From Dawidia cretensis (GTDB taxonomy: Bacteria; Bacteroidota; Bacteroidia; Cytophagales; Cyclobacteriaceae), in the NCBI RefSeq assembly GCF_018598175.1, contig NZ_JAHESE010000007.1:62001-126000 (forward strand): a stretch of DNA of 64,000 nucleotides. Reading direction: 5' to 3'. Positions 54,001 to 60,162 of the stretch are shown here, one piece after another. Every line of letters starts with the position of its first letter. The stretch's first letter is position 1. A model generated the notes under the pieces. That model saw nothing but the letters and a program-made list of their open reading frames with translations, was not told where the DNA came from and ran no database searches. Position numbers and translations under genes: made by a program.

Positions 54001-56925
54001 CTGCTGGGCCGGATCCAATAATATATGGTACCCTGCGGCGGTGCCCGCGCAAATGGTCTTGGCTTGATTATCGGCCAACACCGGCTTCGGGTTTACGGTA
54101 AAGACGATGTTACGGGGTGTTCCCGGACAGCCGCCCGGCAGTGACGGCGTAACAACATACGTTACCTGAATGGCTGTTTGCCCGTCATTCTTGAGAATGT
54201 CATTGATGTGGAGTGTCGACGCCGTACCCATCGGCACGTTTACCCCGGCCGTGGCAGGGCCTGTCGGGCCATCCGGATCAGGCCAGTTGAATATAGTACC
54301 ATCCGGTTTGTCGACCGGATTCAATAATATATGGTATTTGGTGGTGTCATCCGCGCAAATGGTCTTGGCCTGGTTCAGCGCCAGCACGGGGCGCGGACGT
54401 ACCGTCACTTCTACCGTGTCGGCAATACCGGCACAGCTTCCTACGGTCGGAGTAATAATATAGTATACCTTCAGGTCGGTCGGGTCCGTGTTAGTCAACG
54501 GATCATTGATATGAATCGTACCGGCGGGATCCGCCTGTACATTGGTACGTGCCGTGCCGGGTCCCGAGGGTCCATCCGGATCAGGCCAGCTAAAGGTTGT
54601 GCCGGCAGGTTCGTTCAATGGGGCCAGCTTGATCTCCCAGCCTACATTATCACCGGCACAAATTTCTACTTCCTGGTTATTCTCCAATACCGGCTTTGGG
54701 TTGACACGGATTGTTACATTCTTCGCAACGCCAACGCAAGAAGACAGCGGGTTGCTCGGTGTAACGACATAAACCACGTCGATCGGCGTCGTACCCGTAT
54801 TCCGCAGTACGTCGTTGATATGAAAAGTACCCGGCGTACCCATAGCTACGTTCACACCCGCGGTAGCGGGGCCTGTCGGGCCATCCGGATCGGGCCAGTT
54901 ATACACCGTACCCGCTGGTTCCTCGGCAGGATTTAATAATATATGGTAAGCTGCCGCCTCGTTATCACAGATGTTCTTCAATTGGTTGTCGGCCAGCACC
55001 GGGCGCGGCTTCACCGTGATCTTCACTGTGTCGGGTGTGCCATTGCACGAACCCACGCGGGGCGTGATAATATAATTGACGACGATGTTAGCCGTTGTTG
55101 CATTCTCCAGGATGTCGTTGATGTGGATAGTACCCGCGGCACCCATCGCTACGTTTGTTCCGGCGGTAGCTTTGCCACCACCATCCGGATCAGGCCAACT
55201 GAAGGTTGTGCCATCGGGTTTATTGGCCGGGGCCAATTTGATCTCCCATCCTACGGCCTCGTCGGCACAGATCTCTTTCGCTTGGTTATCCACCAGTACC
55301 GGGCGGGGGTTCACACGAATCTTCACGTGCACCGTGTCACCGGGACACGACAGACCACTGCCGTACGACGGCGTAACAATATATGTCACCGTCGTCTGGT
55401 CCGTGGTGAGATTCGTCAGCACGTCGTTGATGTGGATGGTACCGGCAGCGCCCATCGGCACATTCACACCCGCCGTAGCCTGGCCACCAGCATCGGGGTC
55501 AGCCCAGTTAAACACCGTACCGGCCGGCGTATTCGCCGGATTCAATAAGATCTCGTATGCGGCGGCATCGCCCGTACAGATCGATTTCTCTTGCGGCTCG
55601 GCCAAAACAGGCAGCGCGCGTACATTGACCGTCACCGACTTGGGTGTCAGCGCGGTACAACCGTAAATATCTTCGTAGTTCACCGACACCGTTTGGTTGC
55701 CCGGTGTATTCCAGGTAACGGTTACGGTACTGTCGTTTACACCGCCACCGGCTGTAATCGTGCCGCCGGCGGAAACTGTCCATTGATAATTTGTTTTAAA
55801 ACCGTCCGTGCCATACACGACCAACGTCTGGTTCTGACATACCGACAGCAGGCCGGTAAGTTTTGGATCTGGAAGCGGCCGTAGCCGCAGGATGGTATAT
55901 CCGTTCATCCAGACCGGCGTACAAAAGCCATTGACAGCCCGCACCTTCAGGGTGTCGCCATCAACAAATCCTGTGTTGGGGAAGGTCATCGTAAGCCCCG
56001 CTCCCGTACCCGGAAATGTATTGGCCGTCGCGGTACTGTTCCGGTAAATGGTATAGTTCACACCACTCTCGGAATCATCCAGGTTGAGCGTGATATTCGG
56101 GTCGTTGACACAAACGTTCAGCGGCGATGGTGTCGTGAGGTTCTGTTTTATGGGTGACGGATCGGTGATCGTAAAAGCCTGTACCGCCGAGCAGGGCGAG
56201 TAGCGGTCTGTTACAGTCAGCGTGTATGTGCCACCCGGTAAACCGGGAACACCCAGCTGAGCAGCCAGGTTCAAAGGTGTCGTACCATCTGTTATACCGG
56301 TCAGTGGCAGCCCGGCCAGGCCGTTGTCCGATTCCCATCTATACGTATACGATCCCGGGCCGATTGTCTTTGAGCCACCGTTAATAACACCTTGCACCTG
56401 CCCGTTTACCGGGTTGGTACACACCGTGTTGTCGTTCTGAGTAGGTGTAATGGAAACCGGCGTGGTGATATTCTGCATCGTAAACGGATTGTGACCGGTC
56501 GTTGCAAACGTATAGGTGTTAATTTGATTGTCGCTATCCTGAAGGATCCAGTTTGACACATTGGCAATCAGGTTTTGTGTTGGGGAATGGATATAGGTGC
56601 CGCCCACCGGTATAGCGCCAACCGCGCCCGTATTGGGGTAATCATACATTGTTTCTATTCCCGGAGGGTTGTTACCATCGGGATCCACGTCTATGAATAT
56701 AAGTGAAACCGGACTTGATGCGGCGTTGACCCTCATCTGGATATAGCCATTGTTCCCAGCTCCACCGCATGGGTTGACGACGGTAAACGTCACATTAAGC
56801 AGGCCGTCGGGGCTGGCATACGTGTATTCCTGCGCCTTTGCAAAAAAGCTCAGACAAACCAGGAACGAAGCTAAAAAAATAGACCTCATGGTAGTGAAGG
56901 GTAGGCTAGTAAACGTTTTACTCAT
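45058..56925 (-). CDS. Giant repeat surface protein with T9SS type B (gliding motility-associated) C-terminal domain
   Basis: 3955 residues. A signal peptide (MRSIFLASFLVCLSFFAKAQ, preceded by 12 residues) is followed by an N-terminal beta region (to about 435), 17 tandem PKD-like domains of about 102 residues (436-2171), 12 smaller beta repeats of about 86 residues (2172-3207), an Ig-like region, two SprB-type segments (VTCFGGHDGNATI at about 3425, ATCNANDGSITVNN at about 3520), and a type B sorting domain (IYIPNIFTPNEDGINDLFF ... ISDRWGKQVY ... DGIYFYRLKI; about 3865-3955). It is probably exported by T9SS and surface-bound, an adhesin or motility-related filament. The ATG overlaps the preceding small gene by 4 bp (ATGA), which supports the 56925 start. 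Confidence 0.93.
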   Translation of the reverse strand: MSKTFTSLPFTTMRSIFLASFLVCLSFFAKAQEYTYASPDGLLNVTFTVVNPCGGAGNNGYIQMRVNAASSPVSLIFIDVDPDGNNPPGIETMYDYPNTGAVGAIPVGGTYIHSPTQNLIANVSNWILQDSDNQINTYTFATTGHNPFTMQNITTPVSITPTQNDNTVCTNPVNGQVQGVINGGSKTIGPGSYTYRWESDNGLAGLPLTGITDGTTPLNLAAQLGVPGLPGGTYTLTVTDRYSPCSAVQAFTITDPSPIKQNLTTPSPLNVCVNDPNITLNLDDSESGVNYTIYRNSTATANTFPGTGAGLTMTFPNTGFVDGDTLKVRAVNGFCTPVWMNGYTILRLRPLPDPKLTGLLSVCQNQTLVVYGTDGFKTNYQWTVSAGGTITAGGGVNDSTVTVTWNTPGNQTVSVNYEDIYGCTALTPKSVTVNVRALPVLAEPQEKSICTGDAAAYEILLNPANTPAGTVFNWADPDAGGQATAGVNVPMGAAGTIHINDVLTNLTTDQTTVTYIVTPSYGSGLSCPGDTVHVKIRVNPRPVLVDNQAKEICADEAVGWEIKLAPANKPDGTTFSWPDPDGGGKATAGTNVAMGAAGTIHINDILENATTANIVVNYIITPRVGSCNGTPDTVKITVKPRPVLADNQLKNICDNEAAAYHILLNPAEEPAGTVYNWPDPDGPTGPATAGVNVAMGTPGTFHINDVLRNTGTTPIDVVYVVTPSNPLSSCVGVAKNVTIRVNPKPVLENNQEVEICAGDNVGWEIKLAPLNEPAGTTFSWPDPDGPSGPGTARTNVQADPAGTIHINDPLTNTDPTDLKVYYIITPTVGSCAGIADTVEVTVRPRPVLALNQAKTICADDTTKYHILLNPVDKPDGTIFNWPDPDGPTGPATAGVNVPMGTASTLHINDILKNDGQTAIQVTYVVTPSLPGGCPGTPRNIVFTVNPKPVLADNQAKTICAGTAAGYHILLDPAQQPLGTTYTWADPDGPGVGNPATGRTNVAMGSAATIHINDILTNADITGADIVVNYVIFPRTGACVGDADTVAITVKPRPVVASGQLKTICSGEAANYHINLNPLDVPPGTVFNWPDPDGAGPATAGVDVPMGTAGTFHITDILTNNLPTKVNLDVVYVVTPSHPSATCPGAPQNVTIRVRPVPVVANNQEKEICAGDAVGYHILLTPADRPTGTNFSWPDPDGAGPATGRTNVAMGTAATIHITDALTNTTGEDVVVNYVITPRIGTGPGACAGVADTIQITVKPRPVLLDKQAKTICSNENTAYRIRLNPAELPEGTVFNWPDPDGTGPAKAGVDVLLGTAPTTHINDVLENTGTEPIEVKYIVTPSLPGAPGDCPGVADTIVFTVSPKPVLAANQAKTICAGVAANYRILLTPADKPDGTTFSWPDPDGPTGPATAGVNVPMADVIHIADILQNTTADDIIVKYAITPSVDGCNGAVDTVRITVKPRPVLRDKQIKEICSGDAVDYHILLDPVDKPAGTVFNWADPDGAGGGTAGVAVSMGTAATLHIQDVLTNNTQDSVDVHYIITPSHPASGCDGVADTVTIRVRRIPVLADGQEVEICSGENVGWEIKLNPIGRPLKTTFSWPDPDGAGPATAGTNVLMGPAGTIHINDELRNTSGEPITVNYVITPSRGGLCAGVADTVKVIVNPGPVLADNQFKQICAGDTVNYHIMLNPAERPVGTEFNWPDPDGPTGPATAGVNVSMGTAATLHIKDILQNTTGASIDVLYIITPSTPGLTCEGEPDTVVIRVNPIPVLADGQETEICAGETVGWEIKLNPANQPLGTTFSWADPDAGGPATAGTDVAMGTAGTIHIDDELSNLTDEDIVLHYIITPTVGTCAGDPDTVQVTVKPRPVLLDKQAKIICSGDTVKYRILLAPPDLPGTTLSWPDPDGPTGPATAGVNVLASDLLHITDVLTNTTSVPLVIRYIVTPTDPASSCAGLADTVLITVNPKPVLVALQETEVCSGDAVGYSIRLTPAGLPATTVFNWADPDGTGPATAGANVSVGAVGTVHIDDMLENTNTTTDLVVKYFVIPSADGCTGLGDTIKVTVKARPVLADNQSKVICSGDTVNYSIQLTPADEPLGTTFSWPDPDGAGPATAGTGVPMGAPGTIHIKDILTNIGIAPITVTYVVTPDNVAATCEGIAKNIVITVNPAPNAGTNTIKDECNDQSSYDLLANLNGTPDTGGTWTDLDASGATITGNIIDLTSLSGGNSYRFRYIVDGGGICKPDTAVLTLNIQDAPYAGDDGAGTVCTLDTDYNLYDQLAPVERTPDTNGAWTDIDGSGAVITGHRADFTGVAVGTYTFRYIVPATTACEADTAFVEIEVIDTAPDAGDDNTEVACNNNGAYNLLDALDGTPDAGGIWRDLDGVGRPIVANVINLTDVTAGQYRFRYVLDIPGCGKDSALVTLNINDALSAGDSDTLQICNVAASVNLFNGLGGTPDAGGNWSELTASGRPISPAGVVDLTGIALGTYRFRYIVTNTTPCVNDTAVVTIELGAPPDAGNGGSVPACNSDDAFDLSTGLSSPHDTNGVWTDLDASGGVITGNLIDLTTPVAPGTYRFKYKVSAIGPCVADSTIVTVVVSPAPNAGVGGTDDVCTSEDDYDLFAFLTGSPATGGTWSAAQPASGAVITGNTVDLRGITVAGLYDFLYIVDGVGVCKDDTATVSLNVTLAADAGLPDSVTVCNTNTAYNLFTEGLQGTPDTGGTWTDLDGSLAVLNPTTGVVNFTGVTPAFYRFRYIVTGTLPCQNDTSVVTVKLINTTPDPGIDTEKDVCSSETAYNMYAALDGTPDPGGDWVDVDGSGATITGDLINLTNVATGTYHFRYELDVAGCGSASAILTLNVTEGPDAGDDTTAPVCTDDAASVNLIALLTGSPDAGGSWLDVDATGVPITPAGIANLSSLSIGTYHFDYVVAGTGPCKNDTTRLTIELSNPPNAGQDSTVVMCTTVTSFDLFTALNPAPTSITGTWREITTSGAPIANGVVNLTGIVAGNYVFEYILPTIGTCDGDTARVTLDYRDNLHAGDDNTVAPCSDDPAYDLFAHLPGAPDAGGVWSSPNWPKVLPASGVIDLRGTAQGTYIFHYIIGAGTACKADTATITMNLKEAPSIANAGPDQIICNSPIGLATLGAIKPTPFFGTGTWVTVSPGGFPVSPNDANSQFIGADGRWFMVRWIVTNGTCTPSVDTVIINFKARPEVISPVTVCLNSTGTVKLNASAPGALSYNWYLVPATGPRVFLDNTAAGEFPAGPELVRTATGSFTYEVTAMYNCGGTFSESGATPITVNVSNSGSCGGSNPGNPGTCPGLTKIKIIETLPTCDIPDGGGFTFVLSGVYDVKLENKNTPPALPTAVGLERGDSVIFTGLTAGRYLYTIYTIGSPLDTCKEQIELELKLKTTVTVDSVRNLKNVTCFGGHDGNATIYAHGSVTGQYYFTYVKNGVESEPMLFTPGAPLPGGLPGDDLDDIIVKVDNAPIFTCPATIRLQIRHNTPEITRDYVVTGATCNANDGSITVNNVGGGSGAPYTYSIDGGAFGSDSEFLELAGGKHWVTIRSGSCERVDTVDVTFPGFVDFEVKLPISDAQCTNNGKSGKIMFEFKNPGLYSVGLSNDPTVEPEKYVDVLVTSSMNSTITIDTLRYGDYYIFAKTSSALCATQQGPFLIRGVQAISYDIYTECKDNVVLMSLINVKGDPNASLDIRIFRKFGSEVFFTSVAFDETVAFDKPSLYPFLTIPDEYVIRVTQTNMLCGIMAADQQPYVVHESLSAQVGERTKSYPDIFNGKMEVVNFFGGVVPYDIQIKLDSAAVPGQTYATDWEEVLLNSNLQYEKQYDHLPAGRYSVMVADSIGCAIELIGRVPLDTDIYIPNIFTPNEDGINDLFFIRNLPADNGAKLVISDRWGKQVYSSNAYQNNWDAKDISDGIYFYRLKIGSGEPLAGWVEVLRGTKP
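47305..50412 (-). repeat. 12 tandem repeats of about 86 residues in the giant protein gene
   Basis: Copies begin with AP.AG(D/N) ... C and contain a G(T/S)PD.GG.W core and a (Y/F)(R/D)F.Y(I/V)V strand followed by C..DTA. The last copy (about 47305-47560) is degenerate, with SIANAGPDQIICNSP in place of the standard opening. Confidence 0.88.
50413..55620 (-). repeat. 17 tandem PKD-like domain repeats in the giant protein gene
   Basis: 5208 bp in 17 copies of about 306 bp. Each begins with a (R/K)PVL..Q..IC..D/E segment, has a (N/S)W(P/A)DPDG core and an HI(N/T/D/K)D..L.N motif, and ends in V(T/I)P....C.G...V.V.P. Two subtypes alternate along the array: 'FNW' cores with TPS-P tails and 'FSW' cores with TP--G-C tails. 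Confidence 0.92.
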
Positions 56926-57257
56926 TCGATCGTGAAGCTAATTTTCTTGGAACAGGCGCCGGCATTTGCCACCACGCAGAAGTATTCCCCCGCGCGCAAT
57001 TTCTTCAGGCTGTTCACCTTAAGCTTATCTACATTTAAAACCCTCCCATCCTTTGTGCAGAACAGGATATCGGCAGTTGACTTATTTCCCCGGCTTATTT
57101 CCACGGTAGCGGTATGGGTGCCATCGGTGGCCCTGGCGACGACCACCTTCGCCTCGACGTCTTTACAGTCGTCTTGAAAGATGGATTCACGCTCAGGCGA
57201 GTGGCCCATCGCAAGACACGAAAGGGCGAAGCAAGTCAGGTATGTCAGTAATTTCAT
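56922..57257 (-). CDS. Hypothetical small secreted protein coupled to the giant repeat protein
   Basis: 111 residues with a signal peptide (MKLLTYLTCFALSCLAMG). The mature part has four cysteines and a beta-sandwich pattern (GTHTATVEISRGNKSTADILFC, LRAGEYFCVVANAGACSKKISF), reminiscent of a single SprB-like or T9SS accessory repeat. Its TGA stop overlaps the giant gene's ATG by 4 bp, so both are almost certainly translated from one mRNA. I do not recognise a family; it may be a periplasmic chaperone or a structural partner of the large protein. Confidence 0.75.
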   Translation of the reverse strand: MKLLTYLTCFALSCLAMGHSPERESIFQDDCKDVEAKVVVARATDGTHTATVEISRGNKSTADILFCTKDGRVLNVDKLKVNSLKKLRAGEYFCVVANAGACSKKISFTIE

Positions 57258-57301
57258 GCGTAGAAGCTTAAAAAAACACTACTATCTCTAAATAGCACTA
57301 A

Positions 57302-57335
57302 AAAATATATAGTAACCCACTAAAGCCTACAAAAA
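57302..57335 (-). promoter_or_regulatory. Probable promoter of the small secreted protein/giant protein operon
   Basis: Reading the minus strand: TTTTTG (57335-57330), a 20-base spacer and TATATTTT (57309-57302), close to the Bacteroidota -33/-7 pattern. It leaves a leader of about 40 bases before the ATG at 57257. Confidence 0.5.
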
Positions 57336-57416
57336 TGGAGGTTACTACGCGTAGCTTAAAAAATCTGTAAGTCTAAAAAATCGTATTTCTTATCTATGTA
57401 CCTTTTGGTCCAAGAT

Positions 57417-57980
57417 TTAAAATTTCCGGTTCAACACTTCACTCATAACGATAGCCTTCTTCAACTCCTCTGCATCGCTGAAGTTGCCCAGGTATTCCTG
57501 TAGCAAATTCCGTTGCGGCTTCTCCTGAAACGCCTTAAACTTGCCAAAGGTGCCGACCGTCTCTCCTGCCTTCATCGTTTCTTCCAACGACGGTCGTTCG
57601 AACGCCTGGCGCTTAGCCTCCTCGTAGACATTATATACCTGGTCGCGCTTACGGTAATCATACTCCTCATCTTCCAGGTCTTCTTCCTCCTCTTGAAGAT
57701 TATCGTCATAGTCAACGTATGTTGTCTTGGGCACCGATGGCGCCGTAACGGGTTTCGACTCTACAGTCTTGCTCTCCGTAATCTCCCGCAACAATTCCTC
57801 GAATGTAAGCGCTTTCGGACCGGGCGCCGGCTTACTCGCAGGCTCTTCATAGCGCTGTACCGGCTTCTCCGGACGCTTGGGAGCCTGGTCCTGCGGCGGC
57901 GTCTCCTGCTTTTTCATAAACCGGGTCACCACGTAGATGATGCCTAGAATGACATAAAACCAGACCTGAAAATCTTTCAT
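57417..57980 (-). CDS. Conserved hypothetical single-span membrane protein
   Basis: 187 residues. An N-terminal transmembrane helix (VWFYVILGIIYVVTRFM), then a Pro/Lys/Glu-rich disordered region, a conserved-looking ALTFEELLREITE motif (about residues 57-69), a strongly acidic stretch (EEEEDLEDEEYDY) and a helical C-terminus (YLGNFSDAEELKKAIVMSEVLNRKF). Proteins with this order occur in Cytophagales, where I know no function. It stands alone, with 150-200 bp free on both sides. Confidence 0.75.
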   Translation of the reverse strand: MKDFQVWFYVILGIIYVVTRFMKKQETPPQDQAPKRPEKPVQRYEEPASKPAPGPKALTFEELLREITESKTVESKPVTAPSVPKTTYVDYDDNLQEEEEDLEDEEYDYRKRDQVYNVYEEAKRQAFERPSLEETMKAGETVGTFGKFKAFQEKPQRNLLQEYLGNFSDAEELKKAIVMSEVLNRKF

Positions 57981-58202
57981 TTAAATCCAAAAATAACAAA
58001 ATATTCCGATTTTTAAAGCGTTACGGGGGTACCCTCGGGAAGCGCCGTTTATGGACCAGCGGGCAAGGAGTACATCGTTGAGTAGCCGCACGATTACCAA
58101 CCTGGCAGCATTCTTCTGGGCGCGGCGAATAGGAAAAACCGTTCAGAGACTATTTACTCAAGTACAAAATATTGCAATAAAGGCCAATTAACCTTTCCGA
58201 CA

Positions 58203-58478
58203 CTAATACTCCCGGAATATCTCATCCCGGTAACACCACGCCCAACGCTCGCCCGGCTCTGCCGAAATCGCCACCGGATGCCCGGCGCTGGCGGCATGCT
58301 TCGACGCATGGCGGCCCGGCGACGAATCGCAGCAAAACGTTGCGCCGCACGTCTGGCAGGTGCGCAAGTGCAGCCATTGGCCACCCACCTTCACGCATTC
58401 TTCACATTCATGCTTCTGGGGGGTCTTGATGTCCGTCCAGTCGCGCAGATGATCACACAAATCCGGTTCTTTTGCCAT
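58203..58478 (-). CDS. UBP-type zinc finger protein
   Basis: 91 residues consisting of one UBP-type (ubiquitin-hydrolase-like) zinc finger. Ligands by position: CDHL, CEECVKVGGQWLHLRTCQTCG, FCCDSSPGRHASKHAASAGHP. In eukaryotes this fold binds the C-terminal Gly-Gly of ubiquitin; bacteria without ubiquitin encode it as a stand-alone protein. It is the last gene of a three-gene cluster with the receiver-TrxR fusion (1-bp gap) and a cNMP-sensing kinase, so it may be the output or a partner of that pathway. Confidence 0.9.
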   Translation of the reverse strand: MAKEPDLCDHLRDWTDIKTPQKHECEECVKVGGQWLHLRTCQTCGATFCCDSSPGRHASKHAASAGHPVAISAEPGERWAWCYRDEIFREY

Positions 58479-58479
58479 A

Positions 58480-60141
58480 TCAGTTTTCCGCCAGGTATTC
58501 GTGAATGAATTTAATTGCCATCGCCCCCTCGCCTACCGCCGAGGCCACCCGGTTCATCGCCCCTGACCGCACGTCGCCCGCGGCGAAAATGCCCGGGCTG
58601 CACGTCTCCAGCAGGTACGGCTCGCGACCGAGCTTCCACGACTTCTTAAAGTCGTCATACTTAAACAAGTCGCGACCGGTCTCGATAAACCCTTTGTTGT
58701 CCTTGATGATATCCACCTGGATCCAGTCCGTGACGGGCCGCGCCCCGATAAAGATAAACAGTGCCGCGGCCTTCTCGGTACGCTCCGCTCCCGTCTTCAC
58801 GTCCTGCAACGTCACCTCCTCCAACCGCTCTCCGCCACCCAGGCGGGTAATGACCGAACAGGGCGCCACCTCAATGTTGGGCGTGCCCCGGATCTGCTCG
58901 ATCAGGTAATGCGACATCGACTCCGTCAGCGACGGTCTGCGAATAACAATATATACCTTTCGCGCAAACGTCGATAAATACATCGCCGCCTGACCGGCCG
59001 AATTTCCACCGCCTACCACGTATACATCTTGCTCTCTACAAGCATGAGCTTCGGTAGTAGCAGAGCCATAATATACACCCGCCCCGGTAAACCGCTCTAC
59101 ATCGGCGGCCTCGAGCGTACGATAGTCCACCCCTGTGGTCACAACAATACTGCGTGTATTAAGCTTACTCCCGTCGCTTAGCGTAATGATCTTATAACCA
59201 TCTTTCAAAGCAATATCGACCACCTCCAATGGCGAGATCAGTTCCACGCCAAAACGCGTCACCTGCGAGAGGGCCCGGCGTGACAATTCCGCTCCACTCA
59301 ACCCGTTGGGGAAGCCCAAATAGTTTTCGATGCGCGAGCTCGTACCAGCCTGTCCGCCCGGGGCGCGTTTTTCAATCAACGCGGTACTGAGTCCTTCTGA
59401 TCCTCCATATACCGCCGCCGCCAAACCCGCCGGCCCCGCACCAATGATCGTGACATCGTACATCGTCTTGGTACCCTTCGAGCGCATGCCGGTCTTCTCG
59501 CCGATATCGCGTGTGGTCGGGTTGCGCAATACCACGCCGTCGTCAAAAAATACCGCGGGCAGGTCCTTCGTTTCAATATTATTCAGCGACATCAATTCCT
59601 TTGCGTCCGGATTCGATTCGACATCCTGCCATTGGTACGGAATCAAGTTACCTGAAAAGAAGTCTTTGATCTCATGCGAACGCGGAGACCATTGATATCC
59701 CACAATGCGAATGCCCTTAAACGGCGGCACGTGCGTACTCTGCCATTCTTCCAGTTGATCATTCAGCACCGGGTATAACCGCTCCTCCGGCGGATCCCAG
59801 GGCTTCATCAGGTAATAATCCAACTGCACTTCGTTGATCGCGCGAATGGCCGCGTCCGTGTCTGAATACGCGGTCAGCAAAATGCGTTTGGCCTCGGGGA
59901 AATAATCCTTCGCTTGCCGCAAAAACTCCACACCCAGCATCTCGGGCATACGCTGGTCGGATAAGAACATCGCCACCGTCTCGCGCTTGTTGCGCAGGTC
60001 ATTCAGCGAGTCCAGCGCTTCGCGCGCCGAGGGCGTGCTCAGAATGCGATACTCTTTTCCATACACATTCCGGACATCACGCACGATGGTGCGCAGCACC
60101 TGCGCGTCGTCATCGACAATAAAAAGTATTGGTTTTGTCAT
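58480..60141 (-). CDS. Response-regulator receiver fused to a thioredoxin-reductase-like FAD domain
   Basis: 553 residues. Residues 1-125 are a receiver: acidic pocket FIVDDD, phospho-acceptor Asp in LSDQRMPE, LLTAYSD and MKPW with the conserved Lys. A linker with a thioredoxin-like or partner-binding fold follows (about 140-225). The rest is an FAD/NAD(P)H oxidoreductase of thioredoxin-reductase type: VTIIGAGPAGLAAAVYG, GGQAGTSSRIENYLGFP, VYVVGGGNSAGQAA and SPGIFAAGDVRSG. The position of the catalytic CxxC reads YGSATTEAH, so the redox-active cysteine pair is missing. One to two dozen bases separate it from the kinase gene upstream. Confidence 0.93.
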   Translation of the reverse strand: MTKPILFIVDDDAQVLRTIVRDVRNVYGKEYRILSTPSAREALDSLNDLRNKRETVAMFLSDQRMPEMLGVEFLRQAKDYFPEAKRILLTAYSDTDAAIRAINEVQLDYYLMKPWDPPEERLYPVLNDQLEEWQSTHVPPFKGIRIVGYQWSPRSHEIKDFFSGNLIPYQWQDVESNPDAKELMSLNNIETKDLPAVFFDDGVVLRNPTTRDIGEKTGMRSKGTKTMYDVTIIGAGPAGLAAAVYGGSEGLSTALIEKRAPGGQAGTSSRIENYLGFPNGLSGAELSRRALSQVTRFGVELISPLEVVDIALKDGYKIITLSDGSKLNTRSIVVTTGVDYRTLEAADVERFTGAGVYYGSATTEAHACREQDVYVVGGGNSAGQAAMYLSTFARKVYIVIRRPSLTESMSHYLIEQIRGTPNIEVAPCSVITRLGGGERLEEVTLQDVKTGAERTEKAAALFIFIGARPVTDWIQVDIIKDNKGFIETGRDLFKYDDFKKSWKLGREPYLLETCSPGIFAAGDVRSGAMNRVASAVGEGAMAIKFIHEYLAEN

Positions 60142-60162
60142 GTTATGTTAAATCATAGATCG

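Noticed and set aside
47305-55620. Regularly spaced repeats that might be mistaken for a CRISPR array
   Set aside because: The units are about 260-306 bp, in frame, and diverge at codon level; they encode protein domains. No short identical repeats with unique spacers were seen anywhere in the window.
57981-58202. The 222-bp stretch between the membrane protein and the zinc-finger gene
   Set aside because: I looked for a small ORF, tRNA or structured RNA and saw nothing that I could support.
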